Numbered from the stretch's first letter, positions 1-6,960 are shown. The stretch is DNA of 7,323 nucleotides from Anaerolineaceae bacterium UBA6073 (GCA_002436085.1 DIXT01000009.1:53741-61063); one strand, 5' to 3'. Notes: generated from the sequence alone by a model not told the origin. Numbers and translations: made by a program.

Positions 1-81
1 TCTGGACATTTTCAACACCCTCATCACTGGTTTATACAGATTGCAACTTAAATATAAGGGCGGTGTTAACAATAGCATGTA
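1..81. repeat. Terminal direct repeat, left copy (81 bp)
   Basis: Bases 1-81 are identical to 7243-7323, and the match stops at exactly 81 bases because the window ends there. The window can therefore be closed into a 7,242-bp circle, with this copy leading straight into the degV-like gene. Bases 9-23 hold TTTTCAACACCCTCA, whose inverted copy lies at 7042-7056. An odd overlap length such as 81 is typical of an assembler k-mer, so the repeat may reflect graph closure instead of a biological terminal repeat. Confidence 0.95.
53..58 (+). promoter_or_regulatory. Possible -10 element for the degV-like gene
   Basis: TATAAG matches the sigma-70 -10 consensus at 5 of 6 positions and lies about 50 bases upstream of the degV start in an AT-rich stretch. 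No convincing -35 hexamer sits 16-18 bases further upstream. It lies inside the 81-base end repeat, so if that repeat is dispersed it could carry an outward-facing promoter. This is a weak call. Confidence 0.2.
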
Positions 82-96
82 GTTATTCTTTTATGT

Positions 97-103
97 GAGG
101 TGA
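97..103 (+). promoter_or_regulatory. Ribosome binding site fixing the degV start
   Basis: GAGGTGA lies five bases before the ATG at 109. An in-frame GTG at 100 falls inside this Shine-Dalgarno sequence, so ATG 109 is the better start. Confidence 0.7.
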
Positions 104-108
104 ACTCT

Positions 109-957
109 ATGTCCAGAAAAGTAGCCATTGTTACCGACAGCACAGGGGCCTTTCCCCAATCAATCATTGATGACTTGCAGCTCCACATCGTCCCCCTAAA
201 TATTCATTGGGACGGAACCAGTTATGTTGACTTTGTCGACATTACCCCCTCCGAATTTTACAAAAAACTGGCCTCTTCCAAAACTGTTCCGACAACTTCC
301 CAACCCAGCGCAGAAGCCTTCGCGGCGGTCTACGAGCAGCTTCTGAACCAGAATTATGACATCCTAACCCTGCCGTTTTCCTCCAGACTCTCGGGAACCT
401 ATCATTCCGCCATGATGGCCGCCGCCGAATTTCCCACTGGCAGAGTGACGGTGCTTGACACGCTCCATGTTTCTGTTGCGCTATGCAACATCATCATCAA
501 AACTGCCCGGGCAGCCCAAAAAGGCGCTACTCTACTGGAATGCACCAATATCGCCCAGGACGCTGCCCGCAGAATTAAAGTCTACTTTGCTGTTGAGACG
601 TTGGAATATCTGCACAAGGGCGGCCGCATCAATACCGCCTCCGCTTTCCTGGGCACCGCGCTCAATCTCAAACCCATCTTAAGCATTGTAGATGGTTTGA
701 TTGTGCCCGTGGAACGCGTCCGAACCTCCCGGAAAGCTCACCAGCGCTTGTTGGAACTGGCGGAAGAGACGGTCGGACCGCACGGGAAGATTGAATTCCT
801 TGGCATAATTTCCGCGGACGCAGCAGATGCCGCGGAAGAGCTGCGCCAGGAAGCCCATAAGCGTTTTCAGATCGAAGAAGAACTCGTGACGGACCTTAGC
901 CCGGTGCTTGGCTGCCATGTCGGTAACGGTACCATAGGCCTTTCTTTCATGGTCTGA
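109..957 (+). CDS. DegV family protein (fatty-acid-binding, FakB-like)
   Basis: This 282-residue protein has the usual length and motif order of the DegV/FakB family. It opens with VAIVTDSTGAFP (residues 5-16). It then has the TSQPSAEAF block (63-71), SSRLSGTY (91-98), the LEYLHKGGRI segment (165-174) and a C-terminal GCHVGNG (268-274). In characterised FakB proteins, the Thr of TSQP, the Ser of SGTY and the C-terminal His region contact the carboxylate of a bound fatty acid, which is handed to fatty acid kinase FakA for phospholipid synthesis. No FakA partner is in the window, so the lipid role is inferred from the family. The protein has no signal peptide or membrane segment and should be cytoplasmic. 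The start is ATG 109, preceded by GAGGTGA. The DUF1015 gene follows after 49 bases on the same strand and may be co-transcribed, because only a weak five-base stem precedes the T-run after the stop. Confidence 0.92.
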   Translation: MSRKVAIVTDSTGAFPQSIIDDLQLHIVPLNIHWDGTSYVDFVDITPSEFYKKLASSKTVPTTSQPSAEAFAAVYEQLLNQNYDILTLPFSSRLSGTYHSAMMAAAEFPTGRVTVLDTLHVSVALCNIIIKTARAAQKGATLLECTNIAQDAARRIKVYFAVETLEYLHKGGRINTASAFLGTALNLKPILSIVDGLIVPVERVRTSRKAHQRLLELAEETVGPHGKIEFLGIISADAADAAEELRQEAHKRFQIEEELVTDLSPVLGCHVGNGTIGLSFMV

Positions 958-990
958 TTTTTTCTCTGATACAATTGGGATATCTCATAA

Positions 991-996
991 TATAAT
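991..996 (+). promoter_or_regulatory. Perfect TATAAT before the DUF1015 gene
   Basis: A consensus TATAAT -10 hexamer sits at 991-996. The best -35 at 17-bp spacing is GATACA (968-973), which matches only three of six positions. If used, transcription would start near 1003, almost on the ATG at 1007, giving a nearly leaderless message. It also overlaps the alternative ATG at 995. It may be chance in an AT-rich gap. Confidence 0.25.
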
Positions 997-1006
997 GGGG
1001 TTCCCA

Positions 1007-2326
1007 ATGGATCTTTCAAAGAAGATTGGCGTCAAGATTCCACAAGTGCTCTTGCCAAACAGGTCTATTGACCTTACCAGGTGGGCGGTTATTGCCTGCG
1101 ATCAGTTCACATCCCAACCGGAGTATTGGGAGCAAGTCGATGCATTTGTGGGAGACGCACCTTCCACGCTGCGCATGATTCTCCCGGAAGTCTGGCTGCA
1201 CAGCCCGGATGTGCAGGACCGCATCCAGGCAACCCAGCAGGCGATGCGTGAGTACCTCCAGGTTGGAATTTTTGACGCGCACGATGGTTTTGTGCTGGTG
1301 GAGCGCGAACATTCCAGCCAAACCCAGACCGGATTGATGGTTGCGCTGGACCTGGAAACCTACGATTACAACAAGGGTTCCCAAACGCTGATTCGGGCGA
1401 CAGAAGGCACCATTCTGGACCGGCTGCCGCCGCGCATGCAGGTTCGCCGCGGAGCGCCGCTTGAGCTTCCGCACATCCTGGTGCTCTACGACGACCCGCA
1501 GTTCAAGGTGCTTGAAAAGGTGCTGGAGGCAAAAACACGCCTTCCGCTCTGCTATGATTTTGAGCTCATGTTTGGCAGCGGTCACCTGCAAGGCCGACTG
1601 GTCGCCGAACCGGAACTGGTAAGCAGCGTGCTCTCGGAACTTGCCGCCTTAATTGAACCCTCCGCTTTCGCCGCAACATATCAGCTAAAAGAAGGCACTC
1701 CTCCGCTCTTATTCGCCATGGGCGACGGCAACCACTCGCTGGCGACTGCCAAAGCCGTCTGGGAAGAGCTCAAACCTTCAGTGGGTATGGACCACCCCGC
1801 GCGTTACGCCCTCGTCGAAATCGTAAACTTGCACGACCCCGCAATCACCTTTGAGGCGATTCACCGGGTTCTGTTTAATGTGCAGGCCGACTTTCTGCAG
1901 CAGTTGGAGAACGCGTTCGCGCCGGATATTCAGTTTATCTGCGGCCTGACTTTCGAGCAGCTTACTAAAGCCGTTCTACAACAGGACGCGCATACTCAAA
2001 GAATCGGCTGCATCATGGGCTCAGACCTGGTACTGATAGAGCTCACCAACCCGAGCCACAACCTGCCGGTGGGCAGCCTTCAGGAATACCTGGACAAATA
2101 CCTCGCCAGCCACCCCGAAACCAGGATTGACTACGTCCACGGGGATGACACCATGCGGGAGCTTAGCGCTCGGTCGGGCAACATCGGCTTCTTCCTGCCG
2201 CCAATATCAAAGGATTCATTCTTCAAAACGGTAATTGTCGACGGCGCACTGCCCCGAAAGACGTTTTCCATGGGCCACGCCAAGGACAAACGCTTTTATA
2301 TGGAATGCCGCTGCATCAACGGCTGA
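1007..2326 (+). CDS. DUF1015 family protein, function unknown
   Basis: This 439-residue protein is recognisable as a DUF1015 member from several blocks. These are IPQVLLP with WAVIACDQFTSQPEYW (residues 11-17 and 26-41), RATEGTILDRLPPRMQVRRG (130-149) and MGDGNHSLATAK (238-249). Further blocks are NLHDPAITFEAIHRVLF (274-290), HGDDTMREL (378-386) and RKTFSMGHAKDKRFY (417-431). The GDGNHS segment is the family's most conserved stretch and looks like a catalytic or nucleotide-binding loop, but I know of no established reaction. The length is normal and no frame break is visible. The start is uncertain: ATG 1007 has a GGGG six bases upstream, while the in-frame ATG 995 would add MGFP and has no Shine-Dalgarno. 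No membrane segment is apparent. The gene lies 49 bases after the degV-like gene. recA follows after 68 bases but has its own promoter, so adjacency to recA need not imply shared function. Confidence 0.9.
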   Translation: MDLSKKIGVKIPQVLLPNRSIDLTRWAVIACDQFTSQPEYWEQVDAFVGDAPSTLRMILPEVWLHSPDVQDRIQATQQAMREYLQVGIFDAHDGFVLVEREHSSQTQTGLMVALDLETYDYNKGSQTLIRATEGTILDRLPPRMQVRRGAPLELPHILVLYDDPQFKVLEKVLEAKTRLPLCYDFELMFGSGHLQGRLVAEPELVSSVLSELAALIEPSAFAATYQLKEGTPPLLFAMGDGNHSLATAKAVWEELKPSVGMDHPARYALVEIVNLHDPAITFEAIHRVLFNVQADFLQQLENAFAPDIQFICGLTFEQLTKAVLQQDAHTQRIGCIMGSDLVLIELTNPSHNLPVGSLQEYLDKYLASHPETRIDYVHGDDTMRELSARSGNIGFFLPPISKDSFFKTVIVDGALPRKTFSMGHAKDKRFYMECRCING

Positions 2327-2329
2327 GGC

Positions 2330-2357
2330 TTGACACTTCGAACAAGCGTGCTATATT
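2330..2357 (+). promoter_or_regulatory. recA promoter
   Basis: A perfect TTGACA (2330-2335) is followed by a 16-base spacer and TATATT (2352-2357), which matches the -10 consensus at 5 of 6 positions. Transcription should begin near 2363-2365, giving a leader of about 30 bases. The -35 lies just four bases after the DUF1015 stop codon, so recA has its own promoter. Confidence 0.75.
2339..2351 (+). promoter_or_regulatory. Putative LexA (SOS) box in the recA promoter
   Basis: CGAACAAGCGTGC fills most of the spacer between the -35 and -10 of recA. It fits the Gram-positive type LexA/DinR consensus CGAACRNRYGTTYC, with half-sites GAAC and GTGC (one mismatch to GTTC) separated by four bases. LexA bound here would block RNA polymerase, which is the expected arrangement for DNA-damage induction of recA. 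The match and position are seen; binding is inferred. Confidence 0.6.
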
Positions 2358-2385
2358 TAGTGTAGTTATCAAGATTAATATAACT

Positions 2386-2389
2386 GGAG
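2386..2389 (+). promoter_or_regulatory. Ribosome binding site fixing the recA start
   Basis: GGAG lies five bases before ATG 2395. An upstream in-frame ATG at 2305 lies inside the DUF1015 gene and before the recA promoter, so it is not the start. Confidence 0.75.
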
Positions 2390-2394
2390 AAATT

Positions 2395-3495
2395 ATGCCC
2401 GCCAAAAAGACCACCCCATCTCAACCCAGCTCATCCTCAGACCAGAACATGAACGACGCCAAGAAAGCTGTGCTGGACAAAGCCCTCAACGACATCATCA
2501 AACGCTATGGCGAAGGCAGCATCATGCGCCTGGGTGAAGCGCACCAGATGCAGGTGGAATCTATCCCAACCGGCGCGCTCTCCCTGGATTTGGCGCTGGG
2601 CGTTGGCGGCATTCCCAAGGCACGCATCACCGAGATATTTGGACCCGAGTCATCCGGTAAAACAACGCTCTGCCAGCACATCGTGGCGGAGTGCCAGCAG
2701 CGCGGGGGCACAGCGGCCTTCATCGACATGGAGCATGCCCTGGACCCAGTGTACGCAGCCCGCTGCGGCGTGAACGTCGACCAGCTGCTGATCTCCCAGC
2801 CGGATACCGGAGAGCAGGCGTTGGAAATCGCCGAAACTCTGGTGCGCTCAGGCGCGGTGGAACTGGTTGTGATCGACTCCGTCGCCGCGCTTGTCCCGCG
2901 CTCTGAAATTGAAGGCGATATGGGTGACCCCACTATGGGTGTTCAGGCGCGTTTGATGTCCCAGGCGCTGCGCAAACTTTCCGGTGCGATTAACCAGACC
3001 AAAACCGCGGTTATCTTCACCAATCAACTGCGTCAGAAAATCGGGGTGATGTTCGGAAGCCCGGAAACAACCACCGGCGGCATGGCGCTCAAGTTCTACG
3101 CCTCAGTGCGCCTGGACGTGCGCAGAGTTCAGTCCATCAAAGTTGGCGCAGAAATCGTGGGAAACCGTGTGCGCGTGCGGGTTGTCAAGAATAAAGTCGC
3201 TGCCCCCTTCCGCAGCGCCGAATTTGACATCATGTACAACGAAGGCATCTCCAAGGCAGGCGACCTGCTGGACCTCGCGACCAGCCTGGAAGTGGTTGAG
3301 AAGCGTGGCTCGTTCTATTCGTACAAAGAAAGCCGCCTGGGTCAGGGTCGGGAAGCATCCAAGAACTTCCTGAACCAGAACCCGGAACTGATGAAAGAGA
3401 TTGAGACCACGATTCGCTCGCTTGGCAGCGTTGACAACGTCACCGGCAGTTGGGACTCTGGTGAGGAAAGCAGCGCGGAAGGCGATGATTATTAA
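2395..3495 (+). CDS. recA: Recombinase RecA
   Basis: RecA forms ATP-dependent filaments on single-stranded DNA, drives strand exchange in recombinational repair, and stimulates LexA self-cleavage. The 366-residue product has every core element. Walker A GPESSGKT is at 83-90, and DMEHALDP (111-118) carries the catalytic Glu113. The Walker B region ELVVIDSVAAL is at 156-166, and loop L1 around EIEGDMGDPTMG is at 171-182. Loop L2, from the FTNQLRQKIGVMFGSPETTTGG region, is at 208-229. The C-terminal domain ends in an acidic tail, EESSAEGDDY. Before the core is an extra stretch of about 17 residues compared with E. coli RecA, rich in Lys, Thr, Ser, Pro and Gln. An internal Met19 could give a shorter form, but it lacks a Shine-Dalgarno. 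The gene has its own promoter with a LexA-type box and ends about 120 bases before a strong terminator. No recX follows. RecA is complete, and nothing in it suggests a plasmid or phage origin. Confidence 0.98.
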   Translation: MPAKKTTPSQPSSSSDQNMNDAKKAVLDKALNDIIKRYGEGSIMRLGEAHQMQVESIPTGALSLDLALGVGGIPKARITEIFGPESSGKTTLCQHIVAECQQRGGTAAFIDMEHALDPVYAARCGVNVDQLLISQPDTGEQALEIAETLVRSGAVELVVIDSVAALVPRSEIEGDMGDPTMGVQARLMSQALRKLSGAINQTKTAVIFTNQLRQKIGVMFGSPETTTGGMALKFYASVRLDVRRVQSIKVGAEIVGNRVRVRVVKNKVAAPFRSAEFDIMYNEGISKAGDLLDLATSLEVVEKRGSFYSYKESRLGQGREASKNFLNQNPELMKEIETTIRSLGSVDNVTGSWDSGEESSAEGDDY

Positions 3496-3614
3496 CCCCT
3501 GGAGCCTTTACTAGCACTTCACTGCCGAAGAGAATTAAGCTGGCCTTGATCAGACAAATATTACAACGGACCGTTTATAAGCTGCGTTAGCAAATATCAA
3601 AAGGACAGCTATAA

Positions 3615-3643
3615 AAAAAGAACCACGTGAGGTGGTTCTTTTT
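3615..3643. terminator. Bidirectional intrinsic terminator between recA and ahcY
   Basis: AAAAAGAACCAC (3615-3626) and GTGGTTCTTTTT (3632-3643) pair perfectly over 12 bp around a five-base loop. The stem is flanked by T5 in the forward direction and by T7 (3613-3619 complement) in reverse, so it can stop both converging transcripts. The remaining gap after recA (3496-3612) shows no gene or other structure that I can support. Confidence 0.9.
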
Positions 3644-3663
3644 GGTTGTGAAAACGCGGAGGC

Positions 3664-4923
3664 TTATGTGCCCTCTTCCCAGGAGTTCAGGTAGCGCACC
3701 TGCTCTTCGGTGAGGACGTCAAGGCGCACTTTCATGGATTCCAGCTTCAATCTGGCAATTTCGCGGTCAATCGCATCCGGGACTGCGTAAACCTTGTTAG
3801 CCATGGAAGGGCGGTTTTTAACAAGATATTCAGCGCTTAAGGCCTGGTTCGCGAAGGACATGTCCATTACCGAAGCGGGATGCCCCTCAGCGGCAGCCAG
3901 GTTAATCAGCCTGCCTTCGCCGAGAATATGAATAGTCCGTCCGTCCGGCAGATCATACGCTTCCACGAAGGGACGCACCAGCCGTTTTGCAACGGACATA
4001 GATTCCAGAGCGGGGATATTAATCTCCACATTAAAATGGCCGGAGTTCGCAACCAGAGCGCCATCTTTCATCACAGCAAAATGGTGCTCATCAATGACGT
4101 TCAAATCGCCGGTGACTGTGACGAAGATATCGCCAATTGCTGCGGCTTCGACCATCGGCATCACGCGGAAACCGTCCATGACAGCTTCCAGCGCCACCAG
4201 CGGATCGATTTCAGTCACAACCACGTTCGAGCCCATACCGCGCGCGCGATTTGCCAGCCCGCGTCCGCACCAGCCGTAACCAGCAACCACAAAGGTTTTG
4301 CCTGCTAAAAGAATGTTCGTGGCGCGTACGATGCCGTCAATCGTAGATTGACCGGTACCGTAACGATTGTCGAAAAAGTGTTTGGTCATCGCGTCGTTGA
4401 CCGCGATAATCGGGAATTCCAGGGCGTTGTCCGCCGCCATTGCGCGCAGACGGATGACGCCAGTGGTAGTTTCTTCAGTTCCGCCGATGATGCCAGGCAG
4501 CAGATCCCGCCGTTCTTTATGCAGTGTGGAGACCAGATCCGCGCCGTCATCCATGGTCACGTGCGGCTTATGATCAAGCGCCGCGCGCAGGTTGCGGTAA
4601 TACGTAGCGTCGTCTTCGCCTTTGATCGCAAACACAGGGATCTCGTATTGCGAAACCAACGCGGCCGCCACGTCATCCTGGGTGGACAGCGGATTGGAAG
4701 CGGTTATCACAATATCCGCGCCGCCTGCCTGCAGAGTGCGCATCAGGTTCGCCGTTTCGGTGGTTACGTGCATGCAGGCAGCCATTCGGATGCCCTCGAA
4801 CGGGCGCTCCTTGCGGAAGCGTTCCTCGAGAGAGGTCAGTACGGGCATTTCCCGCGCGGCCCAATCCATGCGGCGCCGGCCGCCCTCGGCCAGGTTGATG
4901 TCTTTGATGTGATAATTCTCCAT
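3664..4923 (-). CDS. ahcY: Adenosylhomocysteinase (S-adenosylhomocysteine hydrolase), short type
   Basis: This cytoplasmic NAD-dependent enzyme reversibly splits S-adenosylhomocysteine into adenosine and homocysteine, clearing the inhibitor of methyltransferases in the SAM cycle. In the 419-residue product, HVTTETANL (52-60) carries a substrate-binding His and ASNPLSTQDDVAAAL (75-89) is a family signature. DDGAD (125-129) and EETTTG (150-155) line the adenosine site, as does NDAMTKHFFDNRYGTGQS (176-193), which supplies Lys181 and Asp185. The Rossmann NAD loop GYGWCGRG is at 215-222, with the acidic Glu238 beyond it. NSGHFNVEI (293-301) and EGHPASVMDMSFANQAL (346-362) complete the site. The protein ends in YLNSWEEGT and lacks the KxxYRY-like tail and the roughly 40-residue insert of the long form. 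It is therefore the short type found in archaea, Thermotoga and some other bacteria. GGAG lies five bases before the ATG. It is the last gene of a leftward operon, 23 bases after the PfkB gene. Confidence 0.97.
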   Translation of the reverse strand: MENYHIKDINLAEGGRRRMDWAAREMPVLTSLEERFRKERPFEGIRMAACMHVTTETANLMRTLQAGGADIVITASNPLSTQDDVAAALVSQYEIPVFAIKGEDDATYYRNLRAALDHKPHVTMDDGADLVSTLHKERRDLLPGIIGGTEETTTGVIRLRAMAADNALEFPIIAVNDAMTKHFFDNRYGTGQSTIDGIVRATNILLAGKTFVVAGYGWCGRGLANRARGMGSNVVVTEIDPLVALEAVMDGFRVMPMVEAAAIGDIFVTVTGDLNVIDEHHFAVMKDGALVANSGHFNVEINIPALESMSVAKRLVRPFVEAYDLPDGRTIHILGEGRLINLAAAEGHPASVMDMSFANQALSAEYLVKNRPSMANKVYAVPDAIDREIARLKLESMKVRLDVLTEEQVRYLNSWEEGT

Positions 4924-4946
4924 AGTATCTCCGTTAATCTCTCTTA

Positions 4947-5903
4947 CTAGTTCAGGTCGTCCAATTGACCCTGATCATCAAAATGCCGGCGGAAGTAACT
5001 CTTAAATTCCGCCAGGGTAAACTTGTGGTTTTGGGTGCCGTTGCAGGCAATGCAATACGCTGCGGCAACTGTGCCCATCTCGCCGCACAGGCGCATGCTT
5101 TTTCCTCTCAGATAGGCAAATAGAAATCCCGCCCTGAAAGCGTCTCCCACGCCAGTAGGATCCACGATTGGTGCTTCGTCGATGATTGGAACATGCAGGT
5201 CTTCTCGGCAGGTGTGCACACGCGCGCCATCTTTTCCAAGCGTGATGACTGTAAACTCCGGATGGCATAGGATTTCTTCTGTACTGAGCCCGGTGTGTTT
5301 TTGCAGCAGTTCAAATTCATACTCATTTACAAACAGCCCGTGCGCGTTAAGTATTCCCTTGCGCAGCGCTTCGCTGTCCATGCGGATGATTTGCTGTCCG
5401 GGGTCAAATATGGAGCGCAGCCCCAACTGCCTGGCTTCGTCAATGTAGCGGGCCATCGCGCGGGGATCGCTCGGGGAGTTAACCACATAATCACCCGGCT
5501 GCAAGTGCGCTTCGCTCAGCGGCAAATCCGCGGCGTCAGCCATCGCGCCAGTGTAGAAAGAGGCAATTTGCGCGTTTGAGAGGTCCGTGTTCACAAAAAA
5601 TGAGGCGGTAAATTTGGTGTCGCTGACGCGCACACCGCTCACATCCACTCCAACCTGCTCCAGCCTGCGGCCGTATTCCGGGAAATCCTGGCCGGCTGTA
5701 GAGAAGAGCAGCGGTTTCTCGCCCAGCAGCGCCAGGGTATAAGCAATGTTCGCTCCTACCCCGCCGTACTGCCGAACCATATCCTCCACGAGGAAGGAGA
5801 GGCTGATTTTTTCCAGGTGTTCCGGCAGGATGTGGTCCTTAAAATAACCTGGAAAACGCATGAGATAGTCAAACGCAATTGAACCCGTAAGGACAATTTT
5901 CAT
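4947..5903 (-). CDS. PfkB-family kinase, probably adenosine/nucleoside kinase
   Basis: This is a 318-residue ribokinase-fold kinase. The N-terminal strand is MKIVLTGSIAFDYLM, followed by GGVGANIAYTLALLG (47-61), the sugar-binding glycine-rich segment. NEYE (193-196) and TLGKDGA (221-227) belong to the nucleotide-binding half. PfkB signature 2 reads DPTGVGDAFRAGF (248-260), with the catalytic base at Asp254 and the anion hole before it. The substrate cannot be read from sequence alone. I lean to adenosine because the gene sits directly before ahcY, whose product is adenosine, and because the opening GSIAFDYLMRFPG...HILPE resembles bacterial proteins annotated as adenosine kinases. Fructokinase or ribokinase activity remains possible. 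Its ATG overlaps the stop of the upstream mtnA-like gene (ATGA, 5900-5903), implying translational coupling, and GGGAGGG (5914-5908) serves as the Shine-Dalgarno inside the upstream gene's end. The protein is soluble and complete, with no broken motif. Confidence 0.9.
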   Translation of the reverse strand: MKIVLTGSIAFDYLMRFPGYFKDHILPEHLEKISLSFLVEDMVRQYGGVGANIAYTLALLGEKPLLFSTAGQDFPEYGRRLEQVGVDVSGVRVSDTKFTASFFVNTDLSNAQIASFYTGAMADAADLPLSEAHLQPGDYVVNSPSDPRAMARYIDEARQLGLRSIFDPGQQIIRMDSEALRKGILNAHGLFVNEYEFELLQKHTGLSTEEILCHPEFTVITLGKDGARVHTCREDLHVPIIDEAPIVDPTGVGDAFRAGFLFAYLRGKSMRLCGEMGTVAAAYCIACNGTQNHKFTLAEFKSYFRRHFDDQGQLDDLN

Positions 5904-6955
5904 TCATCCCTCCCAAACTGCTTTAACACAGATAGATTCCTGAAAAACGGTGGGCACAGCACCCCTCTTTCGGTGATTAAGCCGGAGAGCAGGCGGTGTG
6001 GGGTTACATCAAAAGCAAAATCGCGGGCGCGAGCACCTTCCGGGGCGACTGGTAGACCGTGATATTGGAGTGAAAGCACTTCTGACGGCTCGCGTTCCTC
6101 AAGAATAATAGCTTCCGCGTTGGCGCTCTCAAAATCCACAGACGCAAGCGGAAAAGCAGAATACGCCGGAATACCAGTATCATACGCTCCCAGGGCAAGC
6201 ATGTAGGTGCCAATCGTGTTAATAACATCGCCATTGGCAGCCACGCGCTCCGCGCCAAACAGGACTTTATCCACTTTTCCAGCGCGCAGCAGATGCCCTG
6301 CCGCGGAGTCGACGATAATGTCATAGGGAATCCCGTATTGTTCGAGTTCCCAGGCGCTCAGCCTTGAGCCCTGCAGGCGCGGGCGGGTTTCGGCTACGTA
6401 GACATGCACGCGTTTTCCTTGCTCGTAAGCCATGCGGATGACACCCAAAGCCGAGCCGTAGTCTACGCTTGCCAGCGCGCCAGTGCTGGAATGGTGCAGG
6501 ATTTCGTCCCCATCATGCAGAAGTTCCGCGCCGTACCGCGCAATAGCCAGATTTGTTTCCACGTCCCGCTCGGCGGCTTCCAAGGCTTCCTGCAGAAAAA
6601 AAGTCCGCAATTCATCCGCGGAACCTTCAAACGCACCTGCCCGCTGCAGAATTTTAGCGGTCAGGAGCTGAAAGTTCACTGCGGTCTGCCGGAGCTGGAT
6701 AAGCTGCTCACGCGCCTCACGCACCGCTTCCGTGATAGCTGCGGGTTCCTGCGTTTCAGCCTCACGCGCGGCAAAGTAAAGCGCGAAAGCGCCGCACACG
6801 GCGGTTGCCTGGGCGCCGCTAACGGCTATGCTGCGGAAATAATCATAGATATTCGCGAAAGTTTCGGCTTCCAGGTAGCGCAATTCAGCCGGCAAGACCA
6901 GCTGATTTATTATTTTGAGCTTTTGGGAATCAACATCCCAAAGAATGGACCGCAT
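5900..6955 (-). CDS. MtnA-like (eIF-2B alpha/beta/delta family) sugar-phosphate isomerase homologue with altered active site
   Basis: This 351-residue protein is close to the 353 of Bacillus subtilis MtnA, which converts 5-methylthioribose-1-phosphate to methylthioribulose-1-phosphate. Conserved family blocks are TGALASVDYGSALGVIRMA (158-176), ETRPRLQGSRLSAWEL (189-204), GAERVAANGDVINTIGTY (234-251), FDVTP (315-319) and ITERGVL (327-333). By my alignment from memory, catalytic Cys160 is Ser156 here (HSSTG for HCNTG). Catalytic Asp240 is Glu236 (GAER for GADR), the Arg of VRGAP is Ser46, and Lys251 is Thr247. Arg89 and Gln195 are kept. The fold is therefore clear but the reaction is not: it may be a related isomerase, for example ribose-1,5-bisphosphate isomerase-like, or a non-catalytic relative. 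I chose ATG 6955 (MRSILWDVD) because GGGAG precedes it and MtnA proteins begin this way. ATG 6967 and ATG 7090 are in frame, but the longer form would translate through the promoter and a hairpin. It is the first gene of the operon with the PfkB kinase and ahcY. Confidence 0.85.
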   Translation of the reverse strand: MRSILWDVDSQKLKIINQLVLPAELRYLEAETFANIYDYFRSIAVSGAQATAVCGAFALYFAAREAETQEPAAITEAVREAREQLIQLRQTAVNFQLLTAKILQRAGAFEGSADELRTFFLQEALEAAERDVETNLAIARYGAELLHDGDEILHHSSTGALASVDYGSALGVIRMAYEQGKRVHVYVAETRPRLQGSRLSAWELEQYGIPYDIIVDSAAGHLLRAGKVDKVLFGAERVAANGDVINTIGTYMLALGAYDTGIPAYSAFPLASVDFESANAEAIILEEREPSEVLSLQYHGLPVAPEGARARDFAFDVTPHRLLSGLITERGVLCPPFFRNLSVLKQFGRDE

Positions 6956-6960
6956 CCATA

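Noticed and set aside
931..963. Intrinsic terminator at the end of the degV-like gene
   Set aside because: The only stem (ACCAT/ATGGT) is five bp with a 13-base loop and is separated from the T-run by several bases, so it is too weak to call.
1016..1591. 191-codon open frame on the minus strand inside the DUF1015 gene
   Set aside because: It lies wholly antisense to a well-supported gene, its translation resembles no family I know, and it has no supporting Shine-Dalgarno. It is a shadow of codon bias.
4348..4950. 200-codon plus-strand open frame opposite ahcY
   Set aside because: It is antisense to a fully conserved ahcY, and its translation is Arg/His/Gly-rich and without motifs.
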